Shown: positions 33,187 through 41,298, counted from the stretch's first letter. The stretch: DNA of 64,000 bases from Nocardia rhizosphaerihabitans (GCF_014646295.1 NZ_BMNE01000002.1:2595-66594); one strand, 5' to 3'. The notes: generated from the sequence alone by a model not told the origin. Numbers and translations are program-made.

Positions 33187-33276
33187 GTCGCGGCCCCTAG
33201 GGGTCGCCGGTCAGGCACCGTTTCTTGCTCCTTCGTCGCCTACGAAACGGCGCCTGACCGGCGACCCGGCCGCGAC
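33187..33276. repeat. Long imperfect inverted repeat (cruciform/hairpin)
   Basis: A 24-nt arm at 33201-33224 pairs with 33244-33267 with a single mismatch and a 19-nt loop. The pairing continues for 9 further bases (GTCGCGGCC at 33187-33195 with GGCCGCGAC at 33268-33276) after a 5-nt bulge. It lies between the second dehydrogenase and the enoyl-CoA hydratase genes. It could act as terminator, RNA stabiliser or a genomic repeat family member. No gene is seen in 33166-33373. Confidence 0.8.
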
Positions 33277-33373
33277 CGGCCACTACGTGGCCGCCGCTCC
33301 TCGAGGCCGCGGGTGCGGGCTGGGTGTGCGGTCAGAGTTGAGTTTGATCTATTGAAAGGTTGAGGTGGGTTCG

Positions 33374-34156
33374 ATGAGTGATCCTGAAGCTGCGCCCTAT
33401 GTCCGCTACGAGGTCGTCGACGGGTTCGCGACGCTGACGTTCGATTCCCCGCACAACCGCAATGCGCTCTCGTCCAAGCTCGTCCGTGAGCTGCTGGCTG
33501 GACTTGACGCGGCGAACACCGATCCCGCGGTGCGCGGCATCGTGCTCGCGCACACCGGCGACACCTTCTGCGCGGGCGCCGACCTGAAAGAGGCGAGCAC
33601 GGCCGATCCGGCGACCGCGGCCGATCAGCGCACCCGCGTGATGATCGACGTGCTGCGCGGCATCCTCGCCTCGCCCAAGCCGGTCGTCGCCCAGATCGAC
33701 GGCAATGTCCGTGCCGGTGGCATGGGCATCATCGGCGCCTGCGATCTCGTCGTCGCCGGACCCGGCAGCAGTTTCGCGCTCACCGAGGTGCGCATCGGCA
33801 TGGCGCCGTTCATGATCTCGCTCACGCTGGTGCCGCGGATGGACCAGCGCTCGGCGAGCCGCTACTTCCTCACCGGCGAGAAGTTCGACGCCGCGACCGC
33901 GCAGGAGATCGGGCTGGTCACCATCGCGGCCGCCGATGCCGCCGCCGAGGTGAAACGCCTGTGTGGCGAGCTGCGCAAGGGTTCGCCGCAGGGTCTGGCG
34001 GAGTCCAAGAAGCTGGTCAACTCGGTCCTGCTCGCGCGCTTCGACGCCGAGGCCGAGGAGCTCGCGCAGCGCTCGGCAGGCTTCTTCGGCACCCCCGAGG
34101 TGATCGAGGGCATGACCGCCTTCTTCCAGAAGCGCCCGCCCAGCTGGGCACAATAG
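33374..34156 (+). CDS. Enoyl-CoA hydratase/isomerase family protein
   Basis: A 260-residue crotonase-fold protein. FDSPHNRNALS, the CAGADLKEAS oxyanion segment, GNVRAGGMGIIGACDLVVA and FALTEVRIGM are the usual family blocks. The hydratase glutamates are only partly evident, so hydration versus another crotonase activity is open. Preceded by GAGGTGG at 4-5 bases. It belongs functionally to the upstream dehydrogenase/carboxylase genes and may hydrate the carboxylated enoyl-CoA (inference). Four bases separate it from the TetR gene. Confidence 0.9.
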   Translation: MSDPEAAPYVRYEVVDGFATLTFDSPHNRNALSSKLVRELLAGLDAANTDPAVRGIVLAHTGDTFCAGADLKEASTADPATAADQRTRVMIDVLRGILASPKPVVAQIDGNVRAGGMGIIGACDLVVAGPGSSFALTEVRIGMAPFMISLTLVPRMDQRSASRYFLTGEKFDAATAQEIGLVTIAAADAAAEVKRLCGELRKGSPQGLAESKKLVNSVLLARFDAEAEELAQRSAGFFGTPEVIEGMTAFFQKRPPSWAQ

Positions 34157-34160
34157 TCCG

Positions 34161-34784
34161 ATGGCGACACCCCACGAACCCAAGCAGGACCGCAGCCGGG
34201 CCACCCGGCAGCGCCTGCTCGAGGCGACCATCGACTGCCTGGTCGAATACGGCTGGGCAGCCGCCACCGTCTCGGTGGTCGCCGAGCGGGCCGGGGTGTC
34301 GCGCGGTGCGGCCCAGCATCATTTCCCCACCAGGGAAGACTTGATCACCGGCGCGCTCGAGTACATGTTCGACACCAGGATGGATCAGTCGGCCGCCGAG
34401 GCCGCCGCCATCAGCGCGGTCGCCGAGGGCGTCGGCCGCACCCGCGCTGTCGTGTCCGGTCTGGTCGAGTCCTACACCTCGCCGCTGTTCAAGGCGGCGC
34501 TGCAGGTGTGGACCCATGCCGCCGCCGACCCGGCGCTGCGTGAGCGGATCGTCCCGCTCGAGGCGCGGTTCGGCCGGATCGCGCACCGGCGCGCGGTCGA
34601 AGCGCTGGGGGTCGACGACTCCGATCCGGTCAACCATCACCTGGTTCAGGCGACCCTCGACCTTGCCCGTGGACTCGGCCTCGCCGATGTCCTCACGGAT
34701 GACTCCGCGCGTCGCAAACTGATCGTCGAGCAGTGGGCCTCCACCCTCCACGCGGCCCTCAACACCCCCGATCAACCCTTGTGA
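34161..34784 (+). CDS. TetR family regulator of the carboxylase operon
   Basis: A 207-residue TetR protein with the N-terminal helix-turn-helix (TRQRLLEATIDCLVEYG ... VAERAGVSRGAAQHHF). The remainder is an all-helical ligand-binding domain. It lies 4 bp after the enoyl-CoA hydratase gene, so it is probably co-transcribed and likely controls the operon from the dyad at 25420-25435, responding to an acyl-CoA intermediate (inference). Its end overlaps the -35 region of the vapBC promoter. Confidence 0.9.
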   Translation: MATPHEPKQDRSRATRQRLLEATIDCLVEYGWAAATVSVVAERAGVSRGAAQHHFPTREDLITGALEYMFDTRMDQSAAEAAAISAVAEGVGRTRAVVSGLVESYTSPLFKAALQVWTHAAADPALRERIVPLEARFGRIAHRRAVEALGVDDSDPVNHHLVQATLDLARGLGLADVLTDDSARRKLIVEQWASTLHAALNTPDQPL

Positions 34785-34809
34785 CCTGCGCTGTTTCGAG
34801 TATATACTC
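34779..34809 (+). promoter_or_regulatory. vapBC promoter and operator
   Basis: TTGTGA (34779-34784), an 18-bp spacer and TATACT (34803-34808) form a plausible promoter. A perfect 12-bp palindrome GAGTATATACTC (34798-34809) covers the -10, as expected for autorepression by a VapB antitoxin dimer or VapBC complex. Confidence 0.65.
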
Positions 34810-34841
34810 CGCTCATGGGGGATATATCGAGGGACTGTGAC

Positions 34842-35048
34842 ATGACCAAACGGCTTATCGAGATCGACGACGAACTACTCGAGTCCGCGCAGGCCGCACT
34901 CGGGACTTCGGGCGTCTCCGATACCGTTCGAGCCGCGCTGAACTCGGCTGTGGTGGCTCGTGCTCGTGCACGTGAAGTCGAGTGGTTGATCAACGGGGGT
35001 ATGGCCGAGATGGCCGACAAGGATCGGCGCGACGACGTATGGCGATAA
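34842..35048 (+). CDS. vapB: VapB-like antitoxin
   Basis: A 68-residue protein with the VapB ribbon-helix-helix-type start (MTKRLIEIDDELLESAQAAL ... VSDTVRAALN) and a charged C-terminal tail that would wrap the toxin. The inner ATG at 34842 was chosen over ATG 34815: it begins the canonical domain and has AGGG upstream. It overlaps the toxin gene by 10 bp. It neutralises VapC and represses the operon through the palindrome at 34798-34809 (family knowledge). Confidence 0.85.
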   Translation: MTKRLIEIDDELLESAQAALGTSGVSDTVRAALNSAVVARARAREVEWLINGGMAEMADKDRRDDVWR

Positions 35049-35470
35049 CGGCGCGCTACCTGCTCGATACCAGCGCGTCCGCGCGGATGCGTCATCCCGA
35101 AGTCGCCGCCGAAATCGCTCCGCTGATCAAGGCGGGGTTGGTTGCCACCTGTGGCCCACTGGATTCGGAGGCGCTCTACAGTGCCCGAAATCCGGTCGAA
35201 TACGAGGAGATCCGGTTCCGTCGACGGGCGGCCTACGAATATCTGCCCACCAACGACGAACACTGGCACAGCGCATTCGTTGTGCAACGGGAACTGGCAC
35301 GTTCGGGTCGGCACCGATCGGTCGGCATCCACGATCTGCTCGCCTCGGTTCTGGCGGTCGAACATCGCCTGGTTCTGGTCCACTACGACGCGGACTTCGA
35401 GGCAGTCGCCTCGGTCGTCGACCTCAATCACCGCTGGGTAGCGCCACGGGGCAGCCTCGAAAAATCCTGA
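35039..35470 (+). CDS. vapC: VapC-like PIN-domain ribonuclease toxin
   Basis: A 143-residue PIN domain. The acidic residues are in place: Asp10 in YLLDTSA, Glu44 in DSEALYS, Asp99 in GIHDLLASV, and an Asp near 117-119 in HYDADFE. VapC toxins cleave specific RNAs, often tRNA or 23S rRNA sites; the target is unknown. It overlaps the antitoxin gene by 10 bp and is the only toxin-antitoxin pair in the window. Confidence 0.88.
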   Translation: MAITARYLLDTSASARMRHPEVAAEIAPLIKAGLVATCGPLDSEALYSARNPVEYEEIRFRRRAAYEYLPTNDEHWHSAFVVQRELARSGRHRSVGIHDLLASVLAVEHRLVLVHYDADFEAVASVVDLNHRWVAPRGSLEKS

Positions 35471-35487
35471 TGTCACACTCCGCCAAG

Positions 35488-35530
35488 CTCCTTCGTCGTC
35501 TCTGTGAACGCGAAAGAAGCGACGAAGGAG
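35488..35530 (+). promoter_or_regulatory. Hairpin sequestering a ribosome-binding site
   Basis: CTCCTTCGTCG (35488-35498) is exactly complementary to CGACGAAGGAG (35520-35530), an 11-bp stem with a 21-nt loop. The right arm contains the GAAGGAG Shine-Dalgarno of the NmrA-like gene, whose ATG follows 6 bases later. Folding would hide the ribosome site, so the leader could act as a translational switch or dampen read-through from vapBC. Confidence 0.6.
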
Positions 35531-35536
35531 CAGATC

Positions 35537-36316
35537 ATGGGTGCGCAGAAGAAGATCGCGGTGGCGGGTGCGACCGGCCGGCTGGGCAAGCACGTCGTGG
35601 ACGTGCTGACCGAGCGCGGCCAGGAGGTCGTGGCGTTCTCCCGCGCGAACGGCGTCGACATCGAGACCGGCGCCGGCCTCGACGAGGCGCTGACCGGCGT
35701 GGACATCGTGATCGACGCCTCCAGCACCCCCTCGGCGGACCAGCAGGTGGCGACGGAGTTCTTCACCGCCTCCGCCCGCAACCTGCACGCGGCCGGCGAA
35801 CGGGCAGGCGTGGAGCGCCTGGTCGTCGTCTCCATCATCGGCATCGACGGCTCCCTCGCCGGTTACAACGCCGCCAAGCTCGCCCACGAGCAGGAACTGC
35901 TGAAAGGCTCTGTGCCCGTGCAGATCCTGCGTGCCGCGCAGTTCCACGAACTCGTCGAGGTGATGGTGCAGTGGGGCACCCAGGGCGAGGTCGCCTACCT
36001 CCAGGGGATGCGCACCCAGCTGGTCGCCGCCCGTACGGTCGCCGAGGCACTGGTCGACCTCGCCACGAATCCGATTCCGGCCGAGGATGTTCCGTTCCCC
36101 GAGATCGCGGGCCCGCAGCCGGAGACCATGGCCGCCGCTGCCACCATCCTGCTCGCGGCCCGCGGCGACGCCCTCCAGGTCATCGAGGTCTCCGACAACG
36201 CCAACCCGGATCGCGAGCAGTTCGAGAACGGCACCCTCCTGCCCTCCGCCCACGCCACCCTGGCGGGGCCGACCTTCGCCGAATGGGTCGCCGCTGCCGT
36301 GCCTTCCGGTCGGTGA
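35537..36316 (+). CDS. NmrA/SDR-like NAD(P)-binding reductase
   Basis: A 259-residue atypical short-chain dehydrogenase. The nucleotide-binding loop is KIAVAGATGRLGKHVVDVL at the N-terminus. VIDASSTP, VERLVVVSIIGID and a YNAAKLAHE stretch with the Tyr and Lys in SDR-like spacing follow. NmrA-like proteins include redox sensors and NAD(P)H-dependent quinone/sugar reductases; no substrate is evident. ATG at 35537 with GAAGGAG 6 bases upstream was preferred to an earlier in-frame ATG. Its ribosome site is inside a hairpin. Confidence 0.83.
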   Translation: MGAQKKIAVAGATGRLGKHVVDVLTERGQEVVAFSRANGVDIETGAGLDEALTGVDIVIDASSTPSADQQVATEFFTASARNLHAAGERAGVERLVVVSIIGIDGSLAGYNAAKLAHEQELLKGSVPVQILRAAQFHELVEVMVQWGTQGEVAYLQGMRTQLVAARTVAEALVDLATNPIPAEDVPFPEIAGPQPETMAAAATILLAARGDALQVIEVSDNANPDREQFENGTLLPSAHATLAGPTFAEWVAAAVPSGR

Positions 36317-36600
36317 CTGTGCCCTTCGCGTGAGAATCATTGCGCCGCACGGTGACCGTTCGTTCAGTGGCGGAGGCGGTGTCAACCTAGGCCGAGGGGC
36401 ATCTCCGGCCGTGGGCGGCTATGCCGGGCGGGCCGACCGGGATCTCGACGGTAGCGGTCGGAATTCGGCGCCGCCCGCACCCGCCGCGTGGCTGGATGGA
36501 TAAACGGACGCCGACTCGGCGACACGAACAGGCCTGGTGGACCGGGGTGATCCACCAGGCCTGTTCGCTGGGGCCTGGCCGCTCCAGAGTTTCGTGGCGA
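36317..36600. other. Non-coding gap before the GT39 gene
   Basis: This 284-bp stretch holds no gene I can support. It contains the strong hairpin at 36525-36567, listed separately. The remainder is GC-rich with no recognisable promoter. Confidence 0.6.
36525..36567 (-). terminator. Strong hairpin downstream of the GT39 gene
   Basis: A perfect 17-bp stem (36525-36541 with 36551-36567) and 9-nt loop, 34 bp beyond the stop of the minus-strand GT39 gene. It is a likely terminator for the GT2-GtrA/GT39 transcript. It lacks a long U-tract, as is common for actinobacterial terminators. It could also stop read-through from the NmrA-like gene. Confidence 0.65.
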
Positions 36601-38676
36601 CTACGACTTCGGTTGGGTCAGGTCGTAGAGCGTCACTCCGTCGACCGTGGTCGCGGTGTAGTTCGCCGTCACCCAGGCGGTGATCGCCGAGCTGGTCGAC
36701 TCGCTGGTCCCACCGGGTCCACCCCGGCCGCCTGCCACGAAGTAGTGGATCTTGCCCTCGGCGACATAACGCTGGAACTGTTCGAGGGTGGGGGACGGAT
36801 CGCTGCCGTTGAAGCCGCCGATCGGCATTACCGGCAGCTCGGTGGCCAGTTGGTATCCGGCGGCGCTGTTGGAACCGACGGTGGCAGCGACCCAGGTGTA
36901 GTCGCTTCCGTTCTGTTCGAGCAACGTGACGATCTGCTCGCTCGGGCGTGAGCCACCGAGCAAGCCACCCGCACCGCCCGTGCGATCACCCTGCATGGCA
37001 CCGTCCGGCTGCGACGCGCTGCCCTGACCCGCCGAACCGTCCGGTGGCAGGAGGCCACCCTGCCCGGCGGAACCGTCCGGCGGCATGGCGCCGCCTTGGG
37101 CGCCGTCTAGCGGTGTGGCGCCGGTTCCGGTGTTGCCGGGCGCCGCGCCCATCCGTCCGTCGCCTTCGTCGGGACGCATGCCCGGTCCACCCATCCCGCG
37201 CATCCCACCGGCACTCGGCCCGGCGGACGGGATCGCACCGGAGTGCGCGGTGGCGATGGTGTCGATCGAGTAGGCGACCGGCCCGGCGAGCCCGATGAAG
37301 GCGGCGGCGAGCGCGGCGACCACCGATTGCCTGCGCGCGAGGGGGAAGGCGGTCGCGATAGTCGCGAGCACGCCGACCACCAGGATCGTCCAGCGCAGCC
37401 ATGGCTGGAAGGAAGCGCTGCGCGACAACAACGCCCATGCGGTCGCGGCGGTGAGGCCGAGGGCGAGCGCGCAGGTGAGGCGCACCCACAGGCGGTCCCG
37501 CGCAGCCCAGAGCTGCACGGCGCCGATGCCGACCAGCGCGGCGACGGCGGGGGCGAGGGCCACCGTGTAGTACTGGTGGAAGATGCCAGCCATGAAGCTG
37601 AACACCAGGCCGGTGACGAGCAGCCAACCGCCCCACAGGATCAGCGCGGCGCGGCGGCGATCGGTGCGCGGGGCCCGGCCGCGCAGGACGAGTCCGGCGA
37701 CCAGGGCGACCAGGGCGACCAGGATCAGCCAGGCGATCTGACCGCCCTGCGCGGGTTCGAACAGCCGGGTGATGCCGGTGCTGCCCCACATGCCGTTGCC
37801 GCCCGCGGGCAGTTCACCGCCGGGTCCGACGCTGCCGCGCTCGTTGCCGTTCAACCGGCCGAGCCCGTTGTAGCCGAGGGTGAGTTCGATGATCGAATTC
37901 TCGTGCGACCCACCGATCCACGGACGCTGATCGGCAGGCCAGAGCTCCACCGTCAGCAGCCACCAGCCCGCCGCGACAACCATCGCCGCACCCGCGGCGA
38001 ACAGTTGCGCGATGCGCTTGCCCAGCTTGGGCGGGCCCGCGAGCAGATAGGTCAGCGCCAGCGCGGGCACCACCAGCAGCACCTGCAACTGCTTGGCGAG
38101 GAAGCCGAAGCCGATCAGGCCACCGGTGAGCAGCAGCCAGCGCCACCGGCCGTCCGCGACGGCGCGCGTCATCGCCCAGGCCGCCGCGGTCATCAGCAGC
38201 ACCAGCAGGGCATCGGGGTTGTTGAACCGGAACATCAGCACCGCAACGGGGGTCACCGCGAGCACGGCCCCCGCGATCAGTCCAGCGGCGGGTCCGAACG
38301 ACCGTCGCACCGCCGCCCACAGCGCCGCGACCGAAGCCACGCCGAGCAGCACCTGCGGAACGAGCATGCTCCAGCTGTTGAGCCCGAACAGCCGCACCGA
38401 CAGCTCCATCACCCACAGCGAGGCGGGCGGCTTGTCCACGGTGATCGAGTTGGCCGCATCGGAGGAGCCGAAGAAGAACGCCTCCCACGATTGCGAACCC
38501 GCCTGCACGGCAGCGGCATAGAAGTCGTTGGCCCACCCGTTGGCGCTCAGGTTGATCAGATAGGCGATGGTCGTGACTGCCAGCAGCACCGCCAATCCCG
38601 GTAGTTCCCAACGTGTTCGAGCCACAGCCGCCGTCTCGGCGCCGGTGGAAGTCGGTCGTTCGATGATGGCAGTCAT
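36601..38676 (-). CDS. GT39-family (ArnT/PMT-like) membrane glycosyltransferase
   Basis: A 691-residue integral membrane enzyme. About 11-12 hydrophobic helices fill residues 25-475. The first extracytoplasmic loop carries the acidic NDFYAAAVQAGSQSWEAFFFGS and DKPPASLW motifs typical of polyprenyl-phosphate-dependent GT39/YkcB transferases. A Gly/Pro/Ala/Met-rich linker (residues about 478-577, with PPDGSAGQG repeated) leads to a soluble extracytoplasmic domain ending in VDGVTLYDL. It probably transfers a sugar from a lipid carrier outside the membrane. Its ATG overlaps the upstream GT2 gene as ATGA. Acceptor unknown. Confidence 0.87.
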   Translation of the reverse strand: MTAIIERPTSTGAETAAVARTRWELPGLAVLLAVTTIAYLINLSANGWANDFYAAAVQAGSQSWEAFFFGSSDAANSITVDKPPASLWVMELSVRLFGLNSWSMLVPQVLLGVASVAALWAAVRRSFGPAAGLIAGAVLAVTPVAVLMFRFNNPDALLVLLMTAAAWAMTRAVADGRWRWLLLTGGLIGFGFLAKQLQVLLVVPALALTYLLAGPPKLGKRIAQLFAAGAAMVVAAGWWLLTVELWPADQRPWIGGSHENSIIELTLGYNGLGRLNGNERGSVGPGGELPAGGNGMWGSTGITRLFEPAQGGQIAWLILVALVALVAGLVLRGRAPRTDRRRAALILWGGWLLVTGLVFSFMAGIFHQYYTVALAPAVAALVGIGAVQLWAARDRLWVRLTCALALGLTAATAWALLSRSASFQPWLRWTILVVGVLATIATAFPLARRQSVVAALAAAFIGLAGPVAYSIDTIATAHSGAIPSAGPSAGGMRGMGGPGMRPDEGDGRMGAAPGNTGTGATPLDGAQGGAMPPDGSAGQGGLLPPDGSAGQGSASQPDGAMQGDRTGGAGGLLGGSRPSEQIVTLLEQNGSDYTWVAATVGSNSAAGYQLATELPVMPIGGFNGSDPSPTLEQFQRYVAEGKIHYFVAGGRGGPGGTSESTSSAITAWVTANYTATTVDGVTLYDLTQPKS

Positions 38677-39950
38677 CGACGCACCTCCAGTGTGCTCAGG
38701 CGCGCTGTCGAATCCGTGCCCTCGGTGGTCGCGGTGCGGTCGGAGCCTGCGTGCCGGAAAACCCAGCGCAGGCCGACGAACCGAGCCAGTGTCGCAACGA
38801 GATTGGCGGTGACGAGGACGCCGAGTTCCACCGCGACGGGTGCGTCAGGTGCCCAGCGGTGCAGGGCGAACAGCGAGCCGCTGGTGATCGCCAGCCCGAA
38901 CCCGAAGATCGCCAGGCCCTGGAACTGGTGCGACACCGCGTCCCTGCGCCCGCGCACACCGAAGGTGAACGTCCGGTTGGCCGCGGTATTGCCCACCGCG
39001 GTCACCAGCAGCGCCACCAGATTCGCGCCCTGCCCGCCGAACAGCGGTTGCAGCAGCAGATACAGCACGATGTAGGCCAGTGTCGAGCTCACGCCGACGA
39101 TCGCGAATCGCACCAGCTGGCCGACCATCCCGAGCGGCACCCCGGCCACCAGCGGTTCCCTGCCGACGGCGGCGCGCAGTTCGTCCAGTGGCAGCGCGCC
39201 GGTGGTCAGTGCCCTGGTCAGCCGCCAGATTCCGCGCAGGTCCTTGCGGGCGGTGTCGAGGATGTCGACCCGGCTGTCGGGGTCGTCGATCCAGTCGACG
39301 GGCACCTCGTGGATGCGCAGTCCGGCGCGCTCGGCGAGGACGAGCAGTTCGGTGTCGAAGAACCACTCGCCGTCGCGCACCAGCGGCAGCAGCTCACGGG
39401 CGACCTCGCCGCGCACCGCCTTGAAACCGCACTGCGCGTCGGAGAAGTGCGCGCGCAGCGTGGTTTTCAGCAGCAGGTTGTAGCAGCGGGAGATGATCTC
39501 GCGCTTGGGCCCGCGCACCACCCTGGCGGCCGCGTCGAGCCTGGTGCCGATCGCCAGATCGGAATGCCCGGACACCAGCGGCGCGACCAGCGGCAGCAGC
39601 GCGTCCAGATCGGTCGACAGGTCGACGTCCATATACGCCACCACCGCCGCGTCGGACCCGGTCCACGCGGCGCGCAGCGCCCGCCCGCGGCCCTTGGCGT
39701 CCAGGTGCAGGACCCGGACGCCGTCGAGTTCGGTCGCCAGCAGCTGCGCCACGGCCAGGGTGGCATCGGTGCTGGCGTTGTCGGCGATCGTGATCCGGGC
39801 GGTGAACGGGAATCCCGCGCGCAGATAGGCGTGCAGCCTGCGGACGCACACCCCAAGATCGGTCTCTTCGTTGTAGACGGGAATCACCACGTCGAGCACC
39901 GGCGCGCGGGTGCTCTGCGTGGTCTGTGGCTCGGCCTCGGTCTGGGTCAT
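38673..39950 (-). CDS. GT2-GtrA fusion: polyprenyl-phosphate sugar synthase/flippase-like
   Basis: A 425-residue two-part protein. Residues about 20-250 are a GT2 transferase (VVIPVYNEE, IADNASTDAT, the YMDVDLS metal motif), as in dolichol-phosphate-mannose synthases. Residues about 280-410 are a four-helix GtrA domain, a family linked to sugar flipping. It would make a polyprenyl-phosphate sugar and present it to the coupled GT39 enzyme. ATG at 39950 was preferred to a GTG ten codons upstream. It overlaps the GT39 gene by 4 bp. Confidence 0.88.
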   Translation of the reverse strand: MTQTEAEPQTTQSTRAPVLDVVIPVYNEETDLGVCVRRLHAYLRAGFPFTARITIADNASTDATLAVAQLLATELDGVRVLHLDAKGRGRALRAAWTGSDAAVVAYMDVDLSTDLDALLPLVAPLVSGHSDLAIGTRLDAAARVVRGPKREIISRCYNLLLKTTLRAHFSDAQCGFKAVRGEVARELLPLVRDGEWFFDTELLVLAERAGLRIHEVPVDWIDDPDSRVDILDTARKDLRGIWRLTRALTTGALPLDELRAAVGREPLVAGVPLGMVGQLVRFAIVGVSSTLAYIVLYLLLQPLFGGQGANLVALLVTAVGNTAANRTFTFGVRGRRDAVSHQFQGLAIFGFGLAITSGSLFALHRWAPDAPVAVELGVLVTANLVATLARFVGLRWVFRHAGSDRTATTEGTDSTARLSTLEVRR

Positions 39951-40099
39951 GGCACCCACCCTCGGCGGCGGCGCTGCCACCGGGCTGGGACCGAGCTGGG
40001 AGGTTGCTGGGGATCCTGCGAGTCGCCGAGCTGGCTAAACTGGGTGGGTTCGACGACATGCTGGAACAGTGATCGCCGGGAAGCATGGAGGCATGTCCG

Positions 40100-40591
40100 A
40101 TGCCAACGATCATCGCGGTGCTGGTCGCCCTCGTCGGCGCGTTCGTGCAGAGCCGACGACAGCCGGGCCGCCCGGCGGCCGACATCCACATGGTGTGGTG
40201 GATGGTGGCTGTTGTCGGCGTCGCGTCCGTTCTCGGCGCGGCCGCGCACATCTTCGACGGCGCGAATGTCGCCGAACAGATCGGCTACACCCGTGGCGAC
40301 GGCGGCTTCCAATGGGAGAACGCGATGGGCGACCTGGCCATCGGCGTGGTGGGCATCATGGCCTACTGGTTCCGTGGCCACTTCTGGTTGTGCACGATCG
40401 TCGTCCTGACCATCCAGTACTGGGGCGACGCGGCCGGGCACATCTACTTCTGGGTGGCCGAAGACAACACCAAGCCCTACAACATCGGGATCCCGCTGTG
40501 GACCGACATCCTCCTGCCGATCGTCATGTGGGTTCTCTACGTGCTGTCGCGACGCGGCAACGGCGACGCGGTGCCGAAGGCCGATCGCTAG
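40100..40591 (+). CDS. DUF6790-like membrane protein
   Basis: A 163-residue protein with four predicted transmembrane helices. Notable conserved-looking segments are HIFDGANVAEQIGY, FQWENAMGDLAIG and YWGDAAGHIYFW, which put acidic and His residues inside or near the membrane. It resembles the DUF6790 family, whose function is unknown. GGAGG precedes the ATG by 8 bases. Its stop shares a CTAG with the convergent methyltransferase stop. Confidence 0.7.
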   Translation: MPTIIAVLVALVGAFVQSRRQPGRPAADIHMVWWMVAVVGVASVLGAAAHIFDGANVAEQIGYTRGDGGFQWENAMGDLAIGVVGIMAYWFRGHFWLCTIVVLTIQYWGDAAGHIYFWVAEDNTKPYNIGIPLWTDILLPIVMWVLYVLSRRGNGDAVPKADR

Positions 40592-41217
40592 CCGCGGCGC
40601 AGGCGCAGCACGCTGTCGGCGCGCTCGCCTTCCACTCCGTCCGGGCTGGTCGACGGGCTGTAGACGAGCTCGGCCGTCTCCACCTGCCACTCGGGCCCGA
40701 GCGCCAGTTGCTCGAGCACCTGCTCGATGGTCGGGAACGACACGTGCTCGTGCGGGGGCGTCGTCACCCAGGTCGGCCAGCTCGCGTGCCCGCCGATCAC
40801 CAGCACGCCACCGGGCGCGACGGCGGCCGCCGCCTTGCGCAGGATGGTCGCGCGCTCGTCGGGCTGCTCGACCGGCGAGTGCAGGAACTGGGCGGAGACG
40901 AGGTCGAAGCTGCCCTCGGGGAAGTCCGCGTGCAGGTCGTGGCGGGCCCAGGTGATCTGCACGCCCGCGGCGGCCGCGTGCTGGGCGCCGCGCTCCATCG
41001 CGGTCGTCGAGATGTCGACGGCGGTCACCTGCCAGCCCTGCTTCGCCAGCCAGATCGCGTCGCCACCCTCACCGCAACCGAGGTCGAGGGCGGTACCGGC
41101 GGGCAGCCCGCTGACCTCGCGGACCAGAGTCTTGTTCGCGTTGCCGGTCCAGATCTGCTCGCGCTCGCGATAGAAGTCCTCCCAGAACTCTTCTGCGGTG
41201 GGCGCGGTCTCGGTCAT
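40588..41217 (-). CDS. Class I SAM-dependent methyltransferase
   Basis: A 209-residue Rossmann-fold methyltransferase. Motif I is ALDLGCGEGGDAIWLA, followed by VTAVDIS and the motif IV region FDLVSAQFLHSP. It resembles the small thiopurine/tellurite-type (TehB-like) group. The ATG at 41217 begins the FWEDFYREREQIWTGNAN segment typical of this group. It is divergent from a TetR gene with an operator-like dyad between them, so the TetR probably controls it. Substrate unknown. Confidence 0.87.
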   Translation of the reverse strand: MTETAPTAEEFWEDFYREREQIWTGNANKTLVREVSGLPAGTALDLGCGEGGDAIWLAKQGWQVTAVDISTTAMERGAQHAAAAGVQITWARHDLHADFPEGSFDLVSAQFLHSPVEQPDERATILRKAAAAVAPGGVLVIGGHASWPTWVTTPPHEHVSFPTIEQVLEQLALGPEWQVETAELVYSPSTSPDGVEGERADSVLRLRRG

Positions 41218-41283
41218 CGAAGCTCCATTCGATCGGGGATGTTGTCCATGGTGTGGCGTCGTGGCGAAAACGCGCAAGAAAGC

Positions 41284-41298
41284 TTGCCGTTCCGGCAA
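41284..41298. promoter_or_regulatory. Operator-like dyad in the methyltransferase/TetR gap
   Basis: TTGCCG-N3-CGGCAA, a perfect inverted repeat 67 bp upstream of the methyltransferase and 81 bp upstream of the TetR start. It is the strongest symmetry in the divergent gap and suits a TetR dimer. Confidence 0.5.

Noticed and set aside
34815..34841. Earlier ATG for the VapB antitoxin.
   Set aside because: No Shine-Dalgarno, and it adds residues outside the antitoxin domain; ATG 34842 has AGGG upstream.
37021..37084. Short tandem repeats that could look like a CRISPR or minisatellite.
   Set aside because: They encode the PPDGSAGQG linker repeats in the GT39 protein; no spacers or palindromic repeats.
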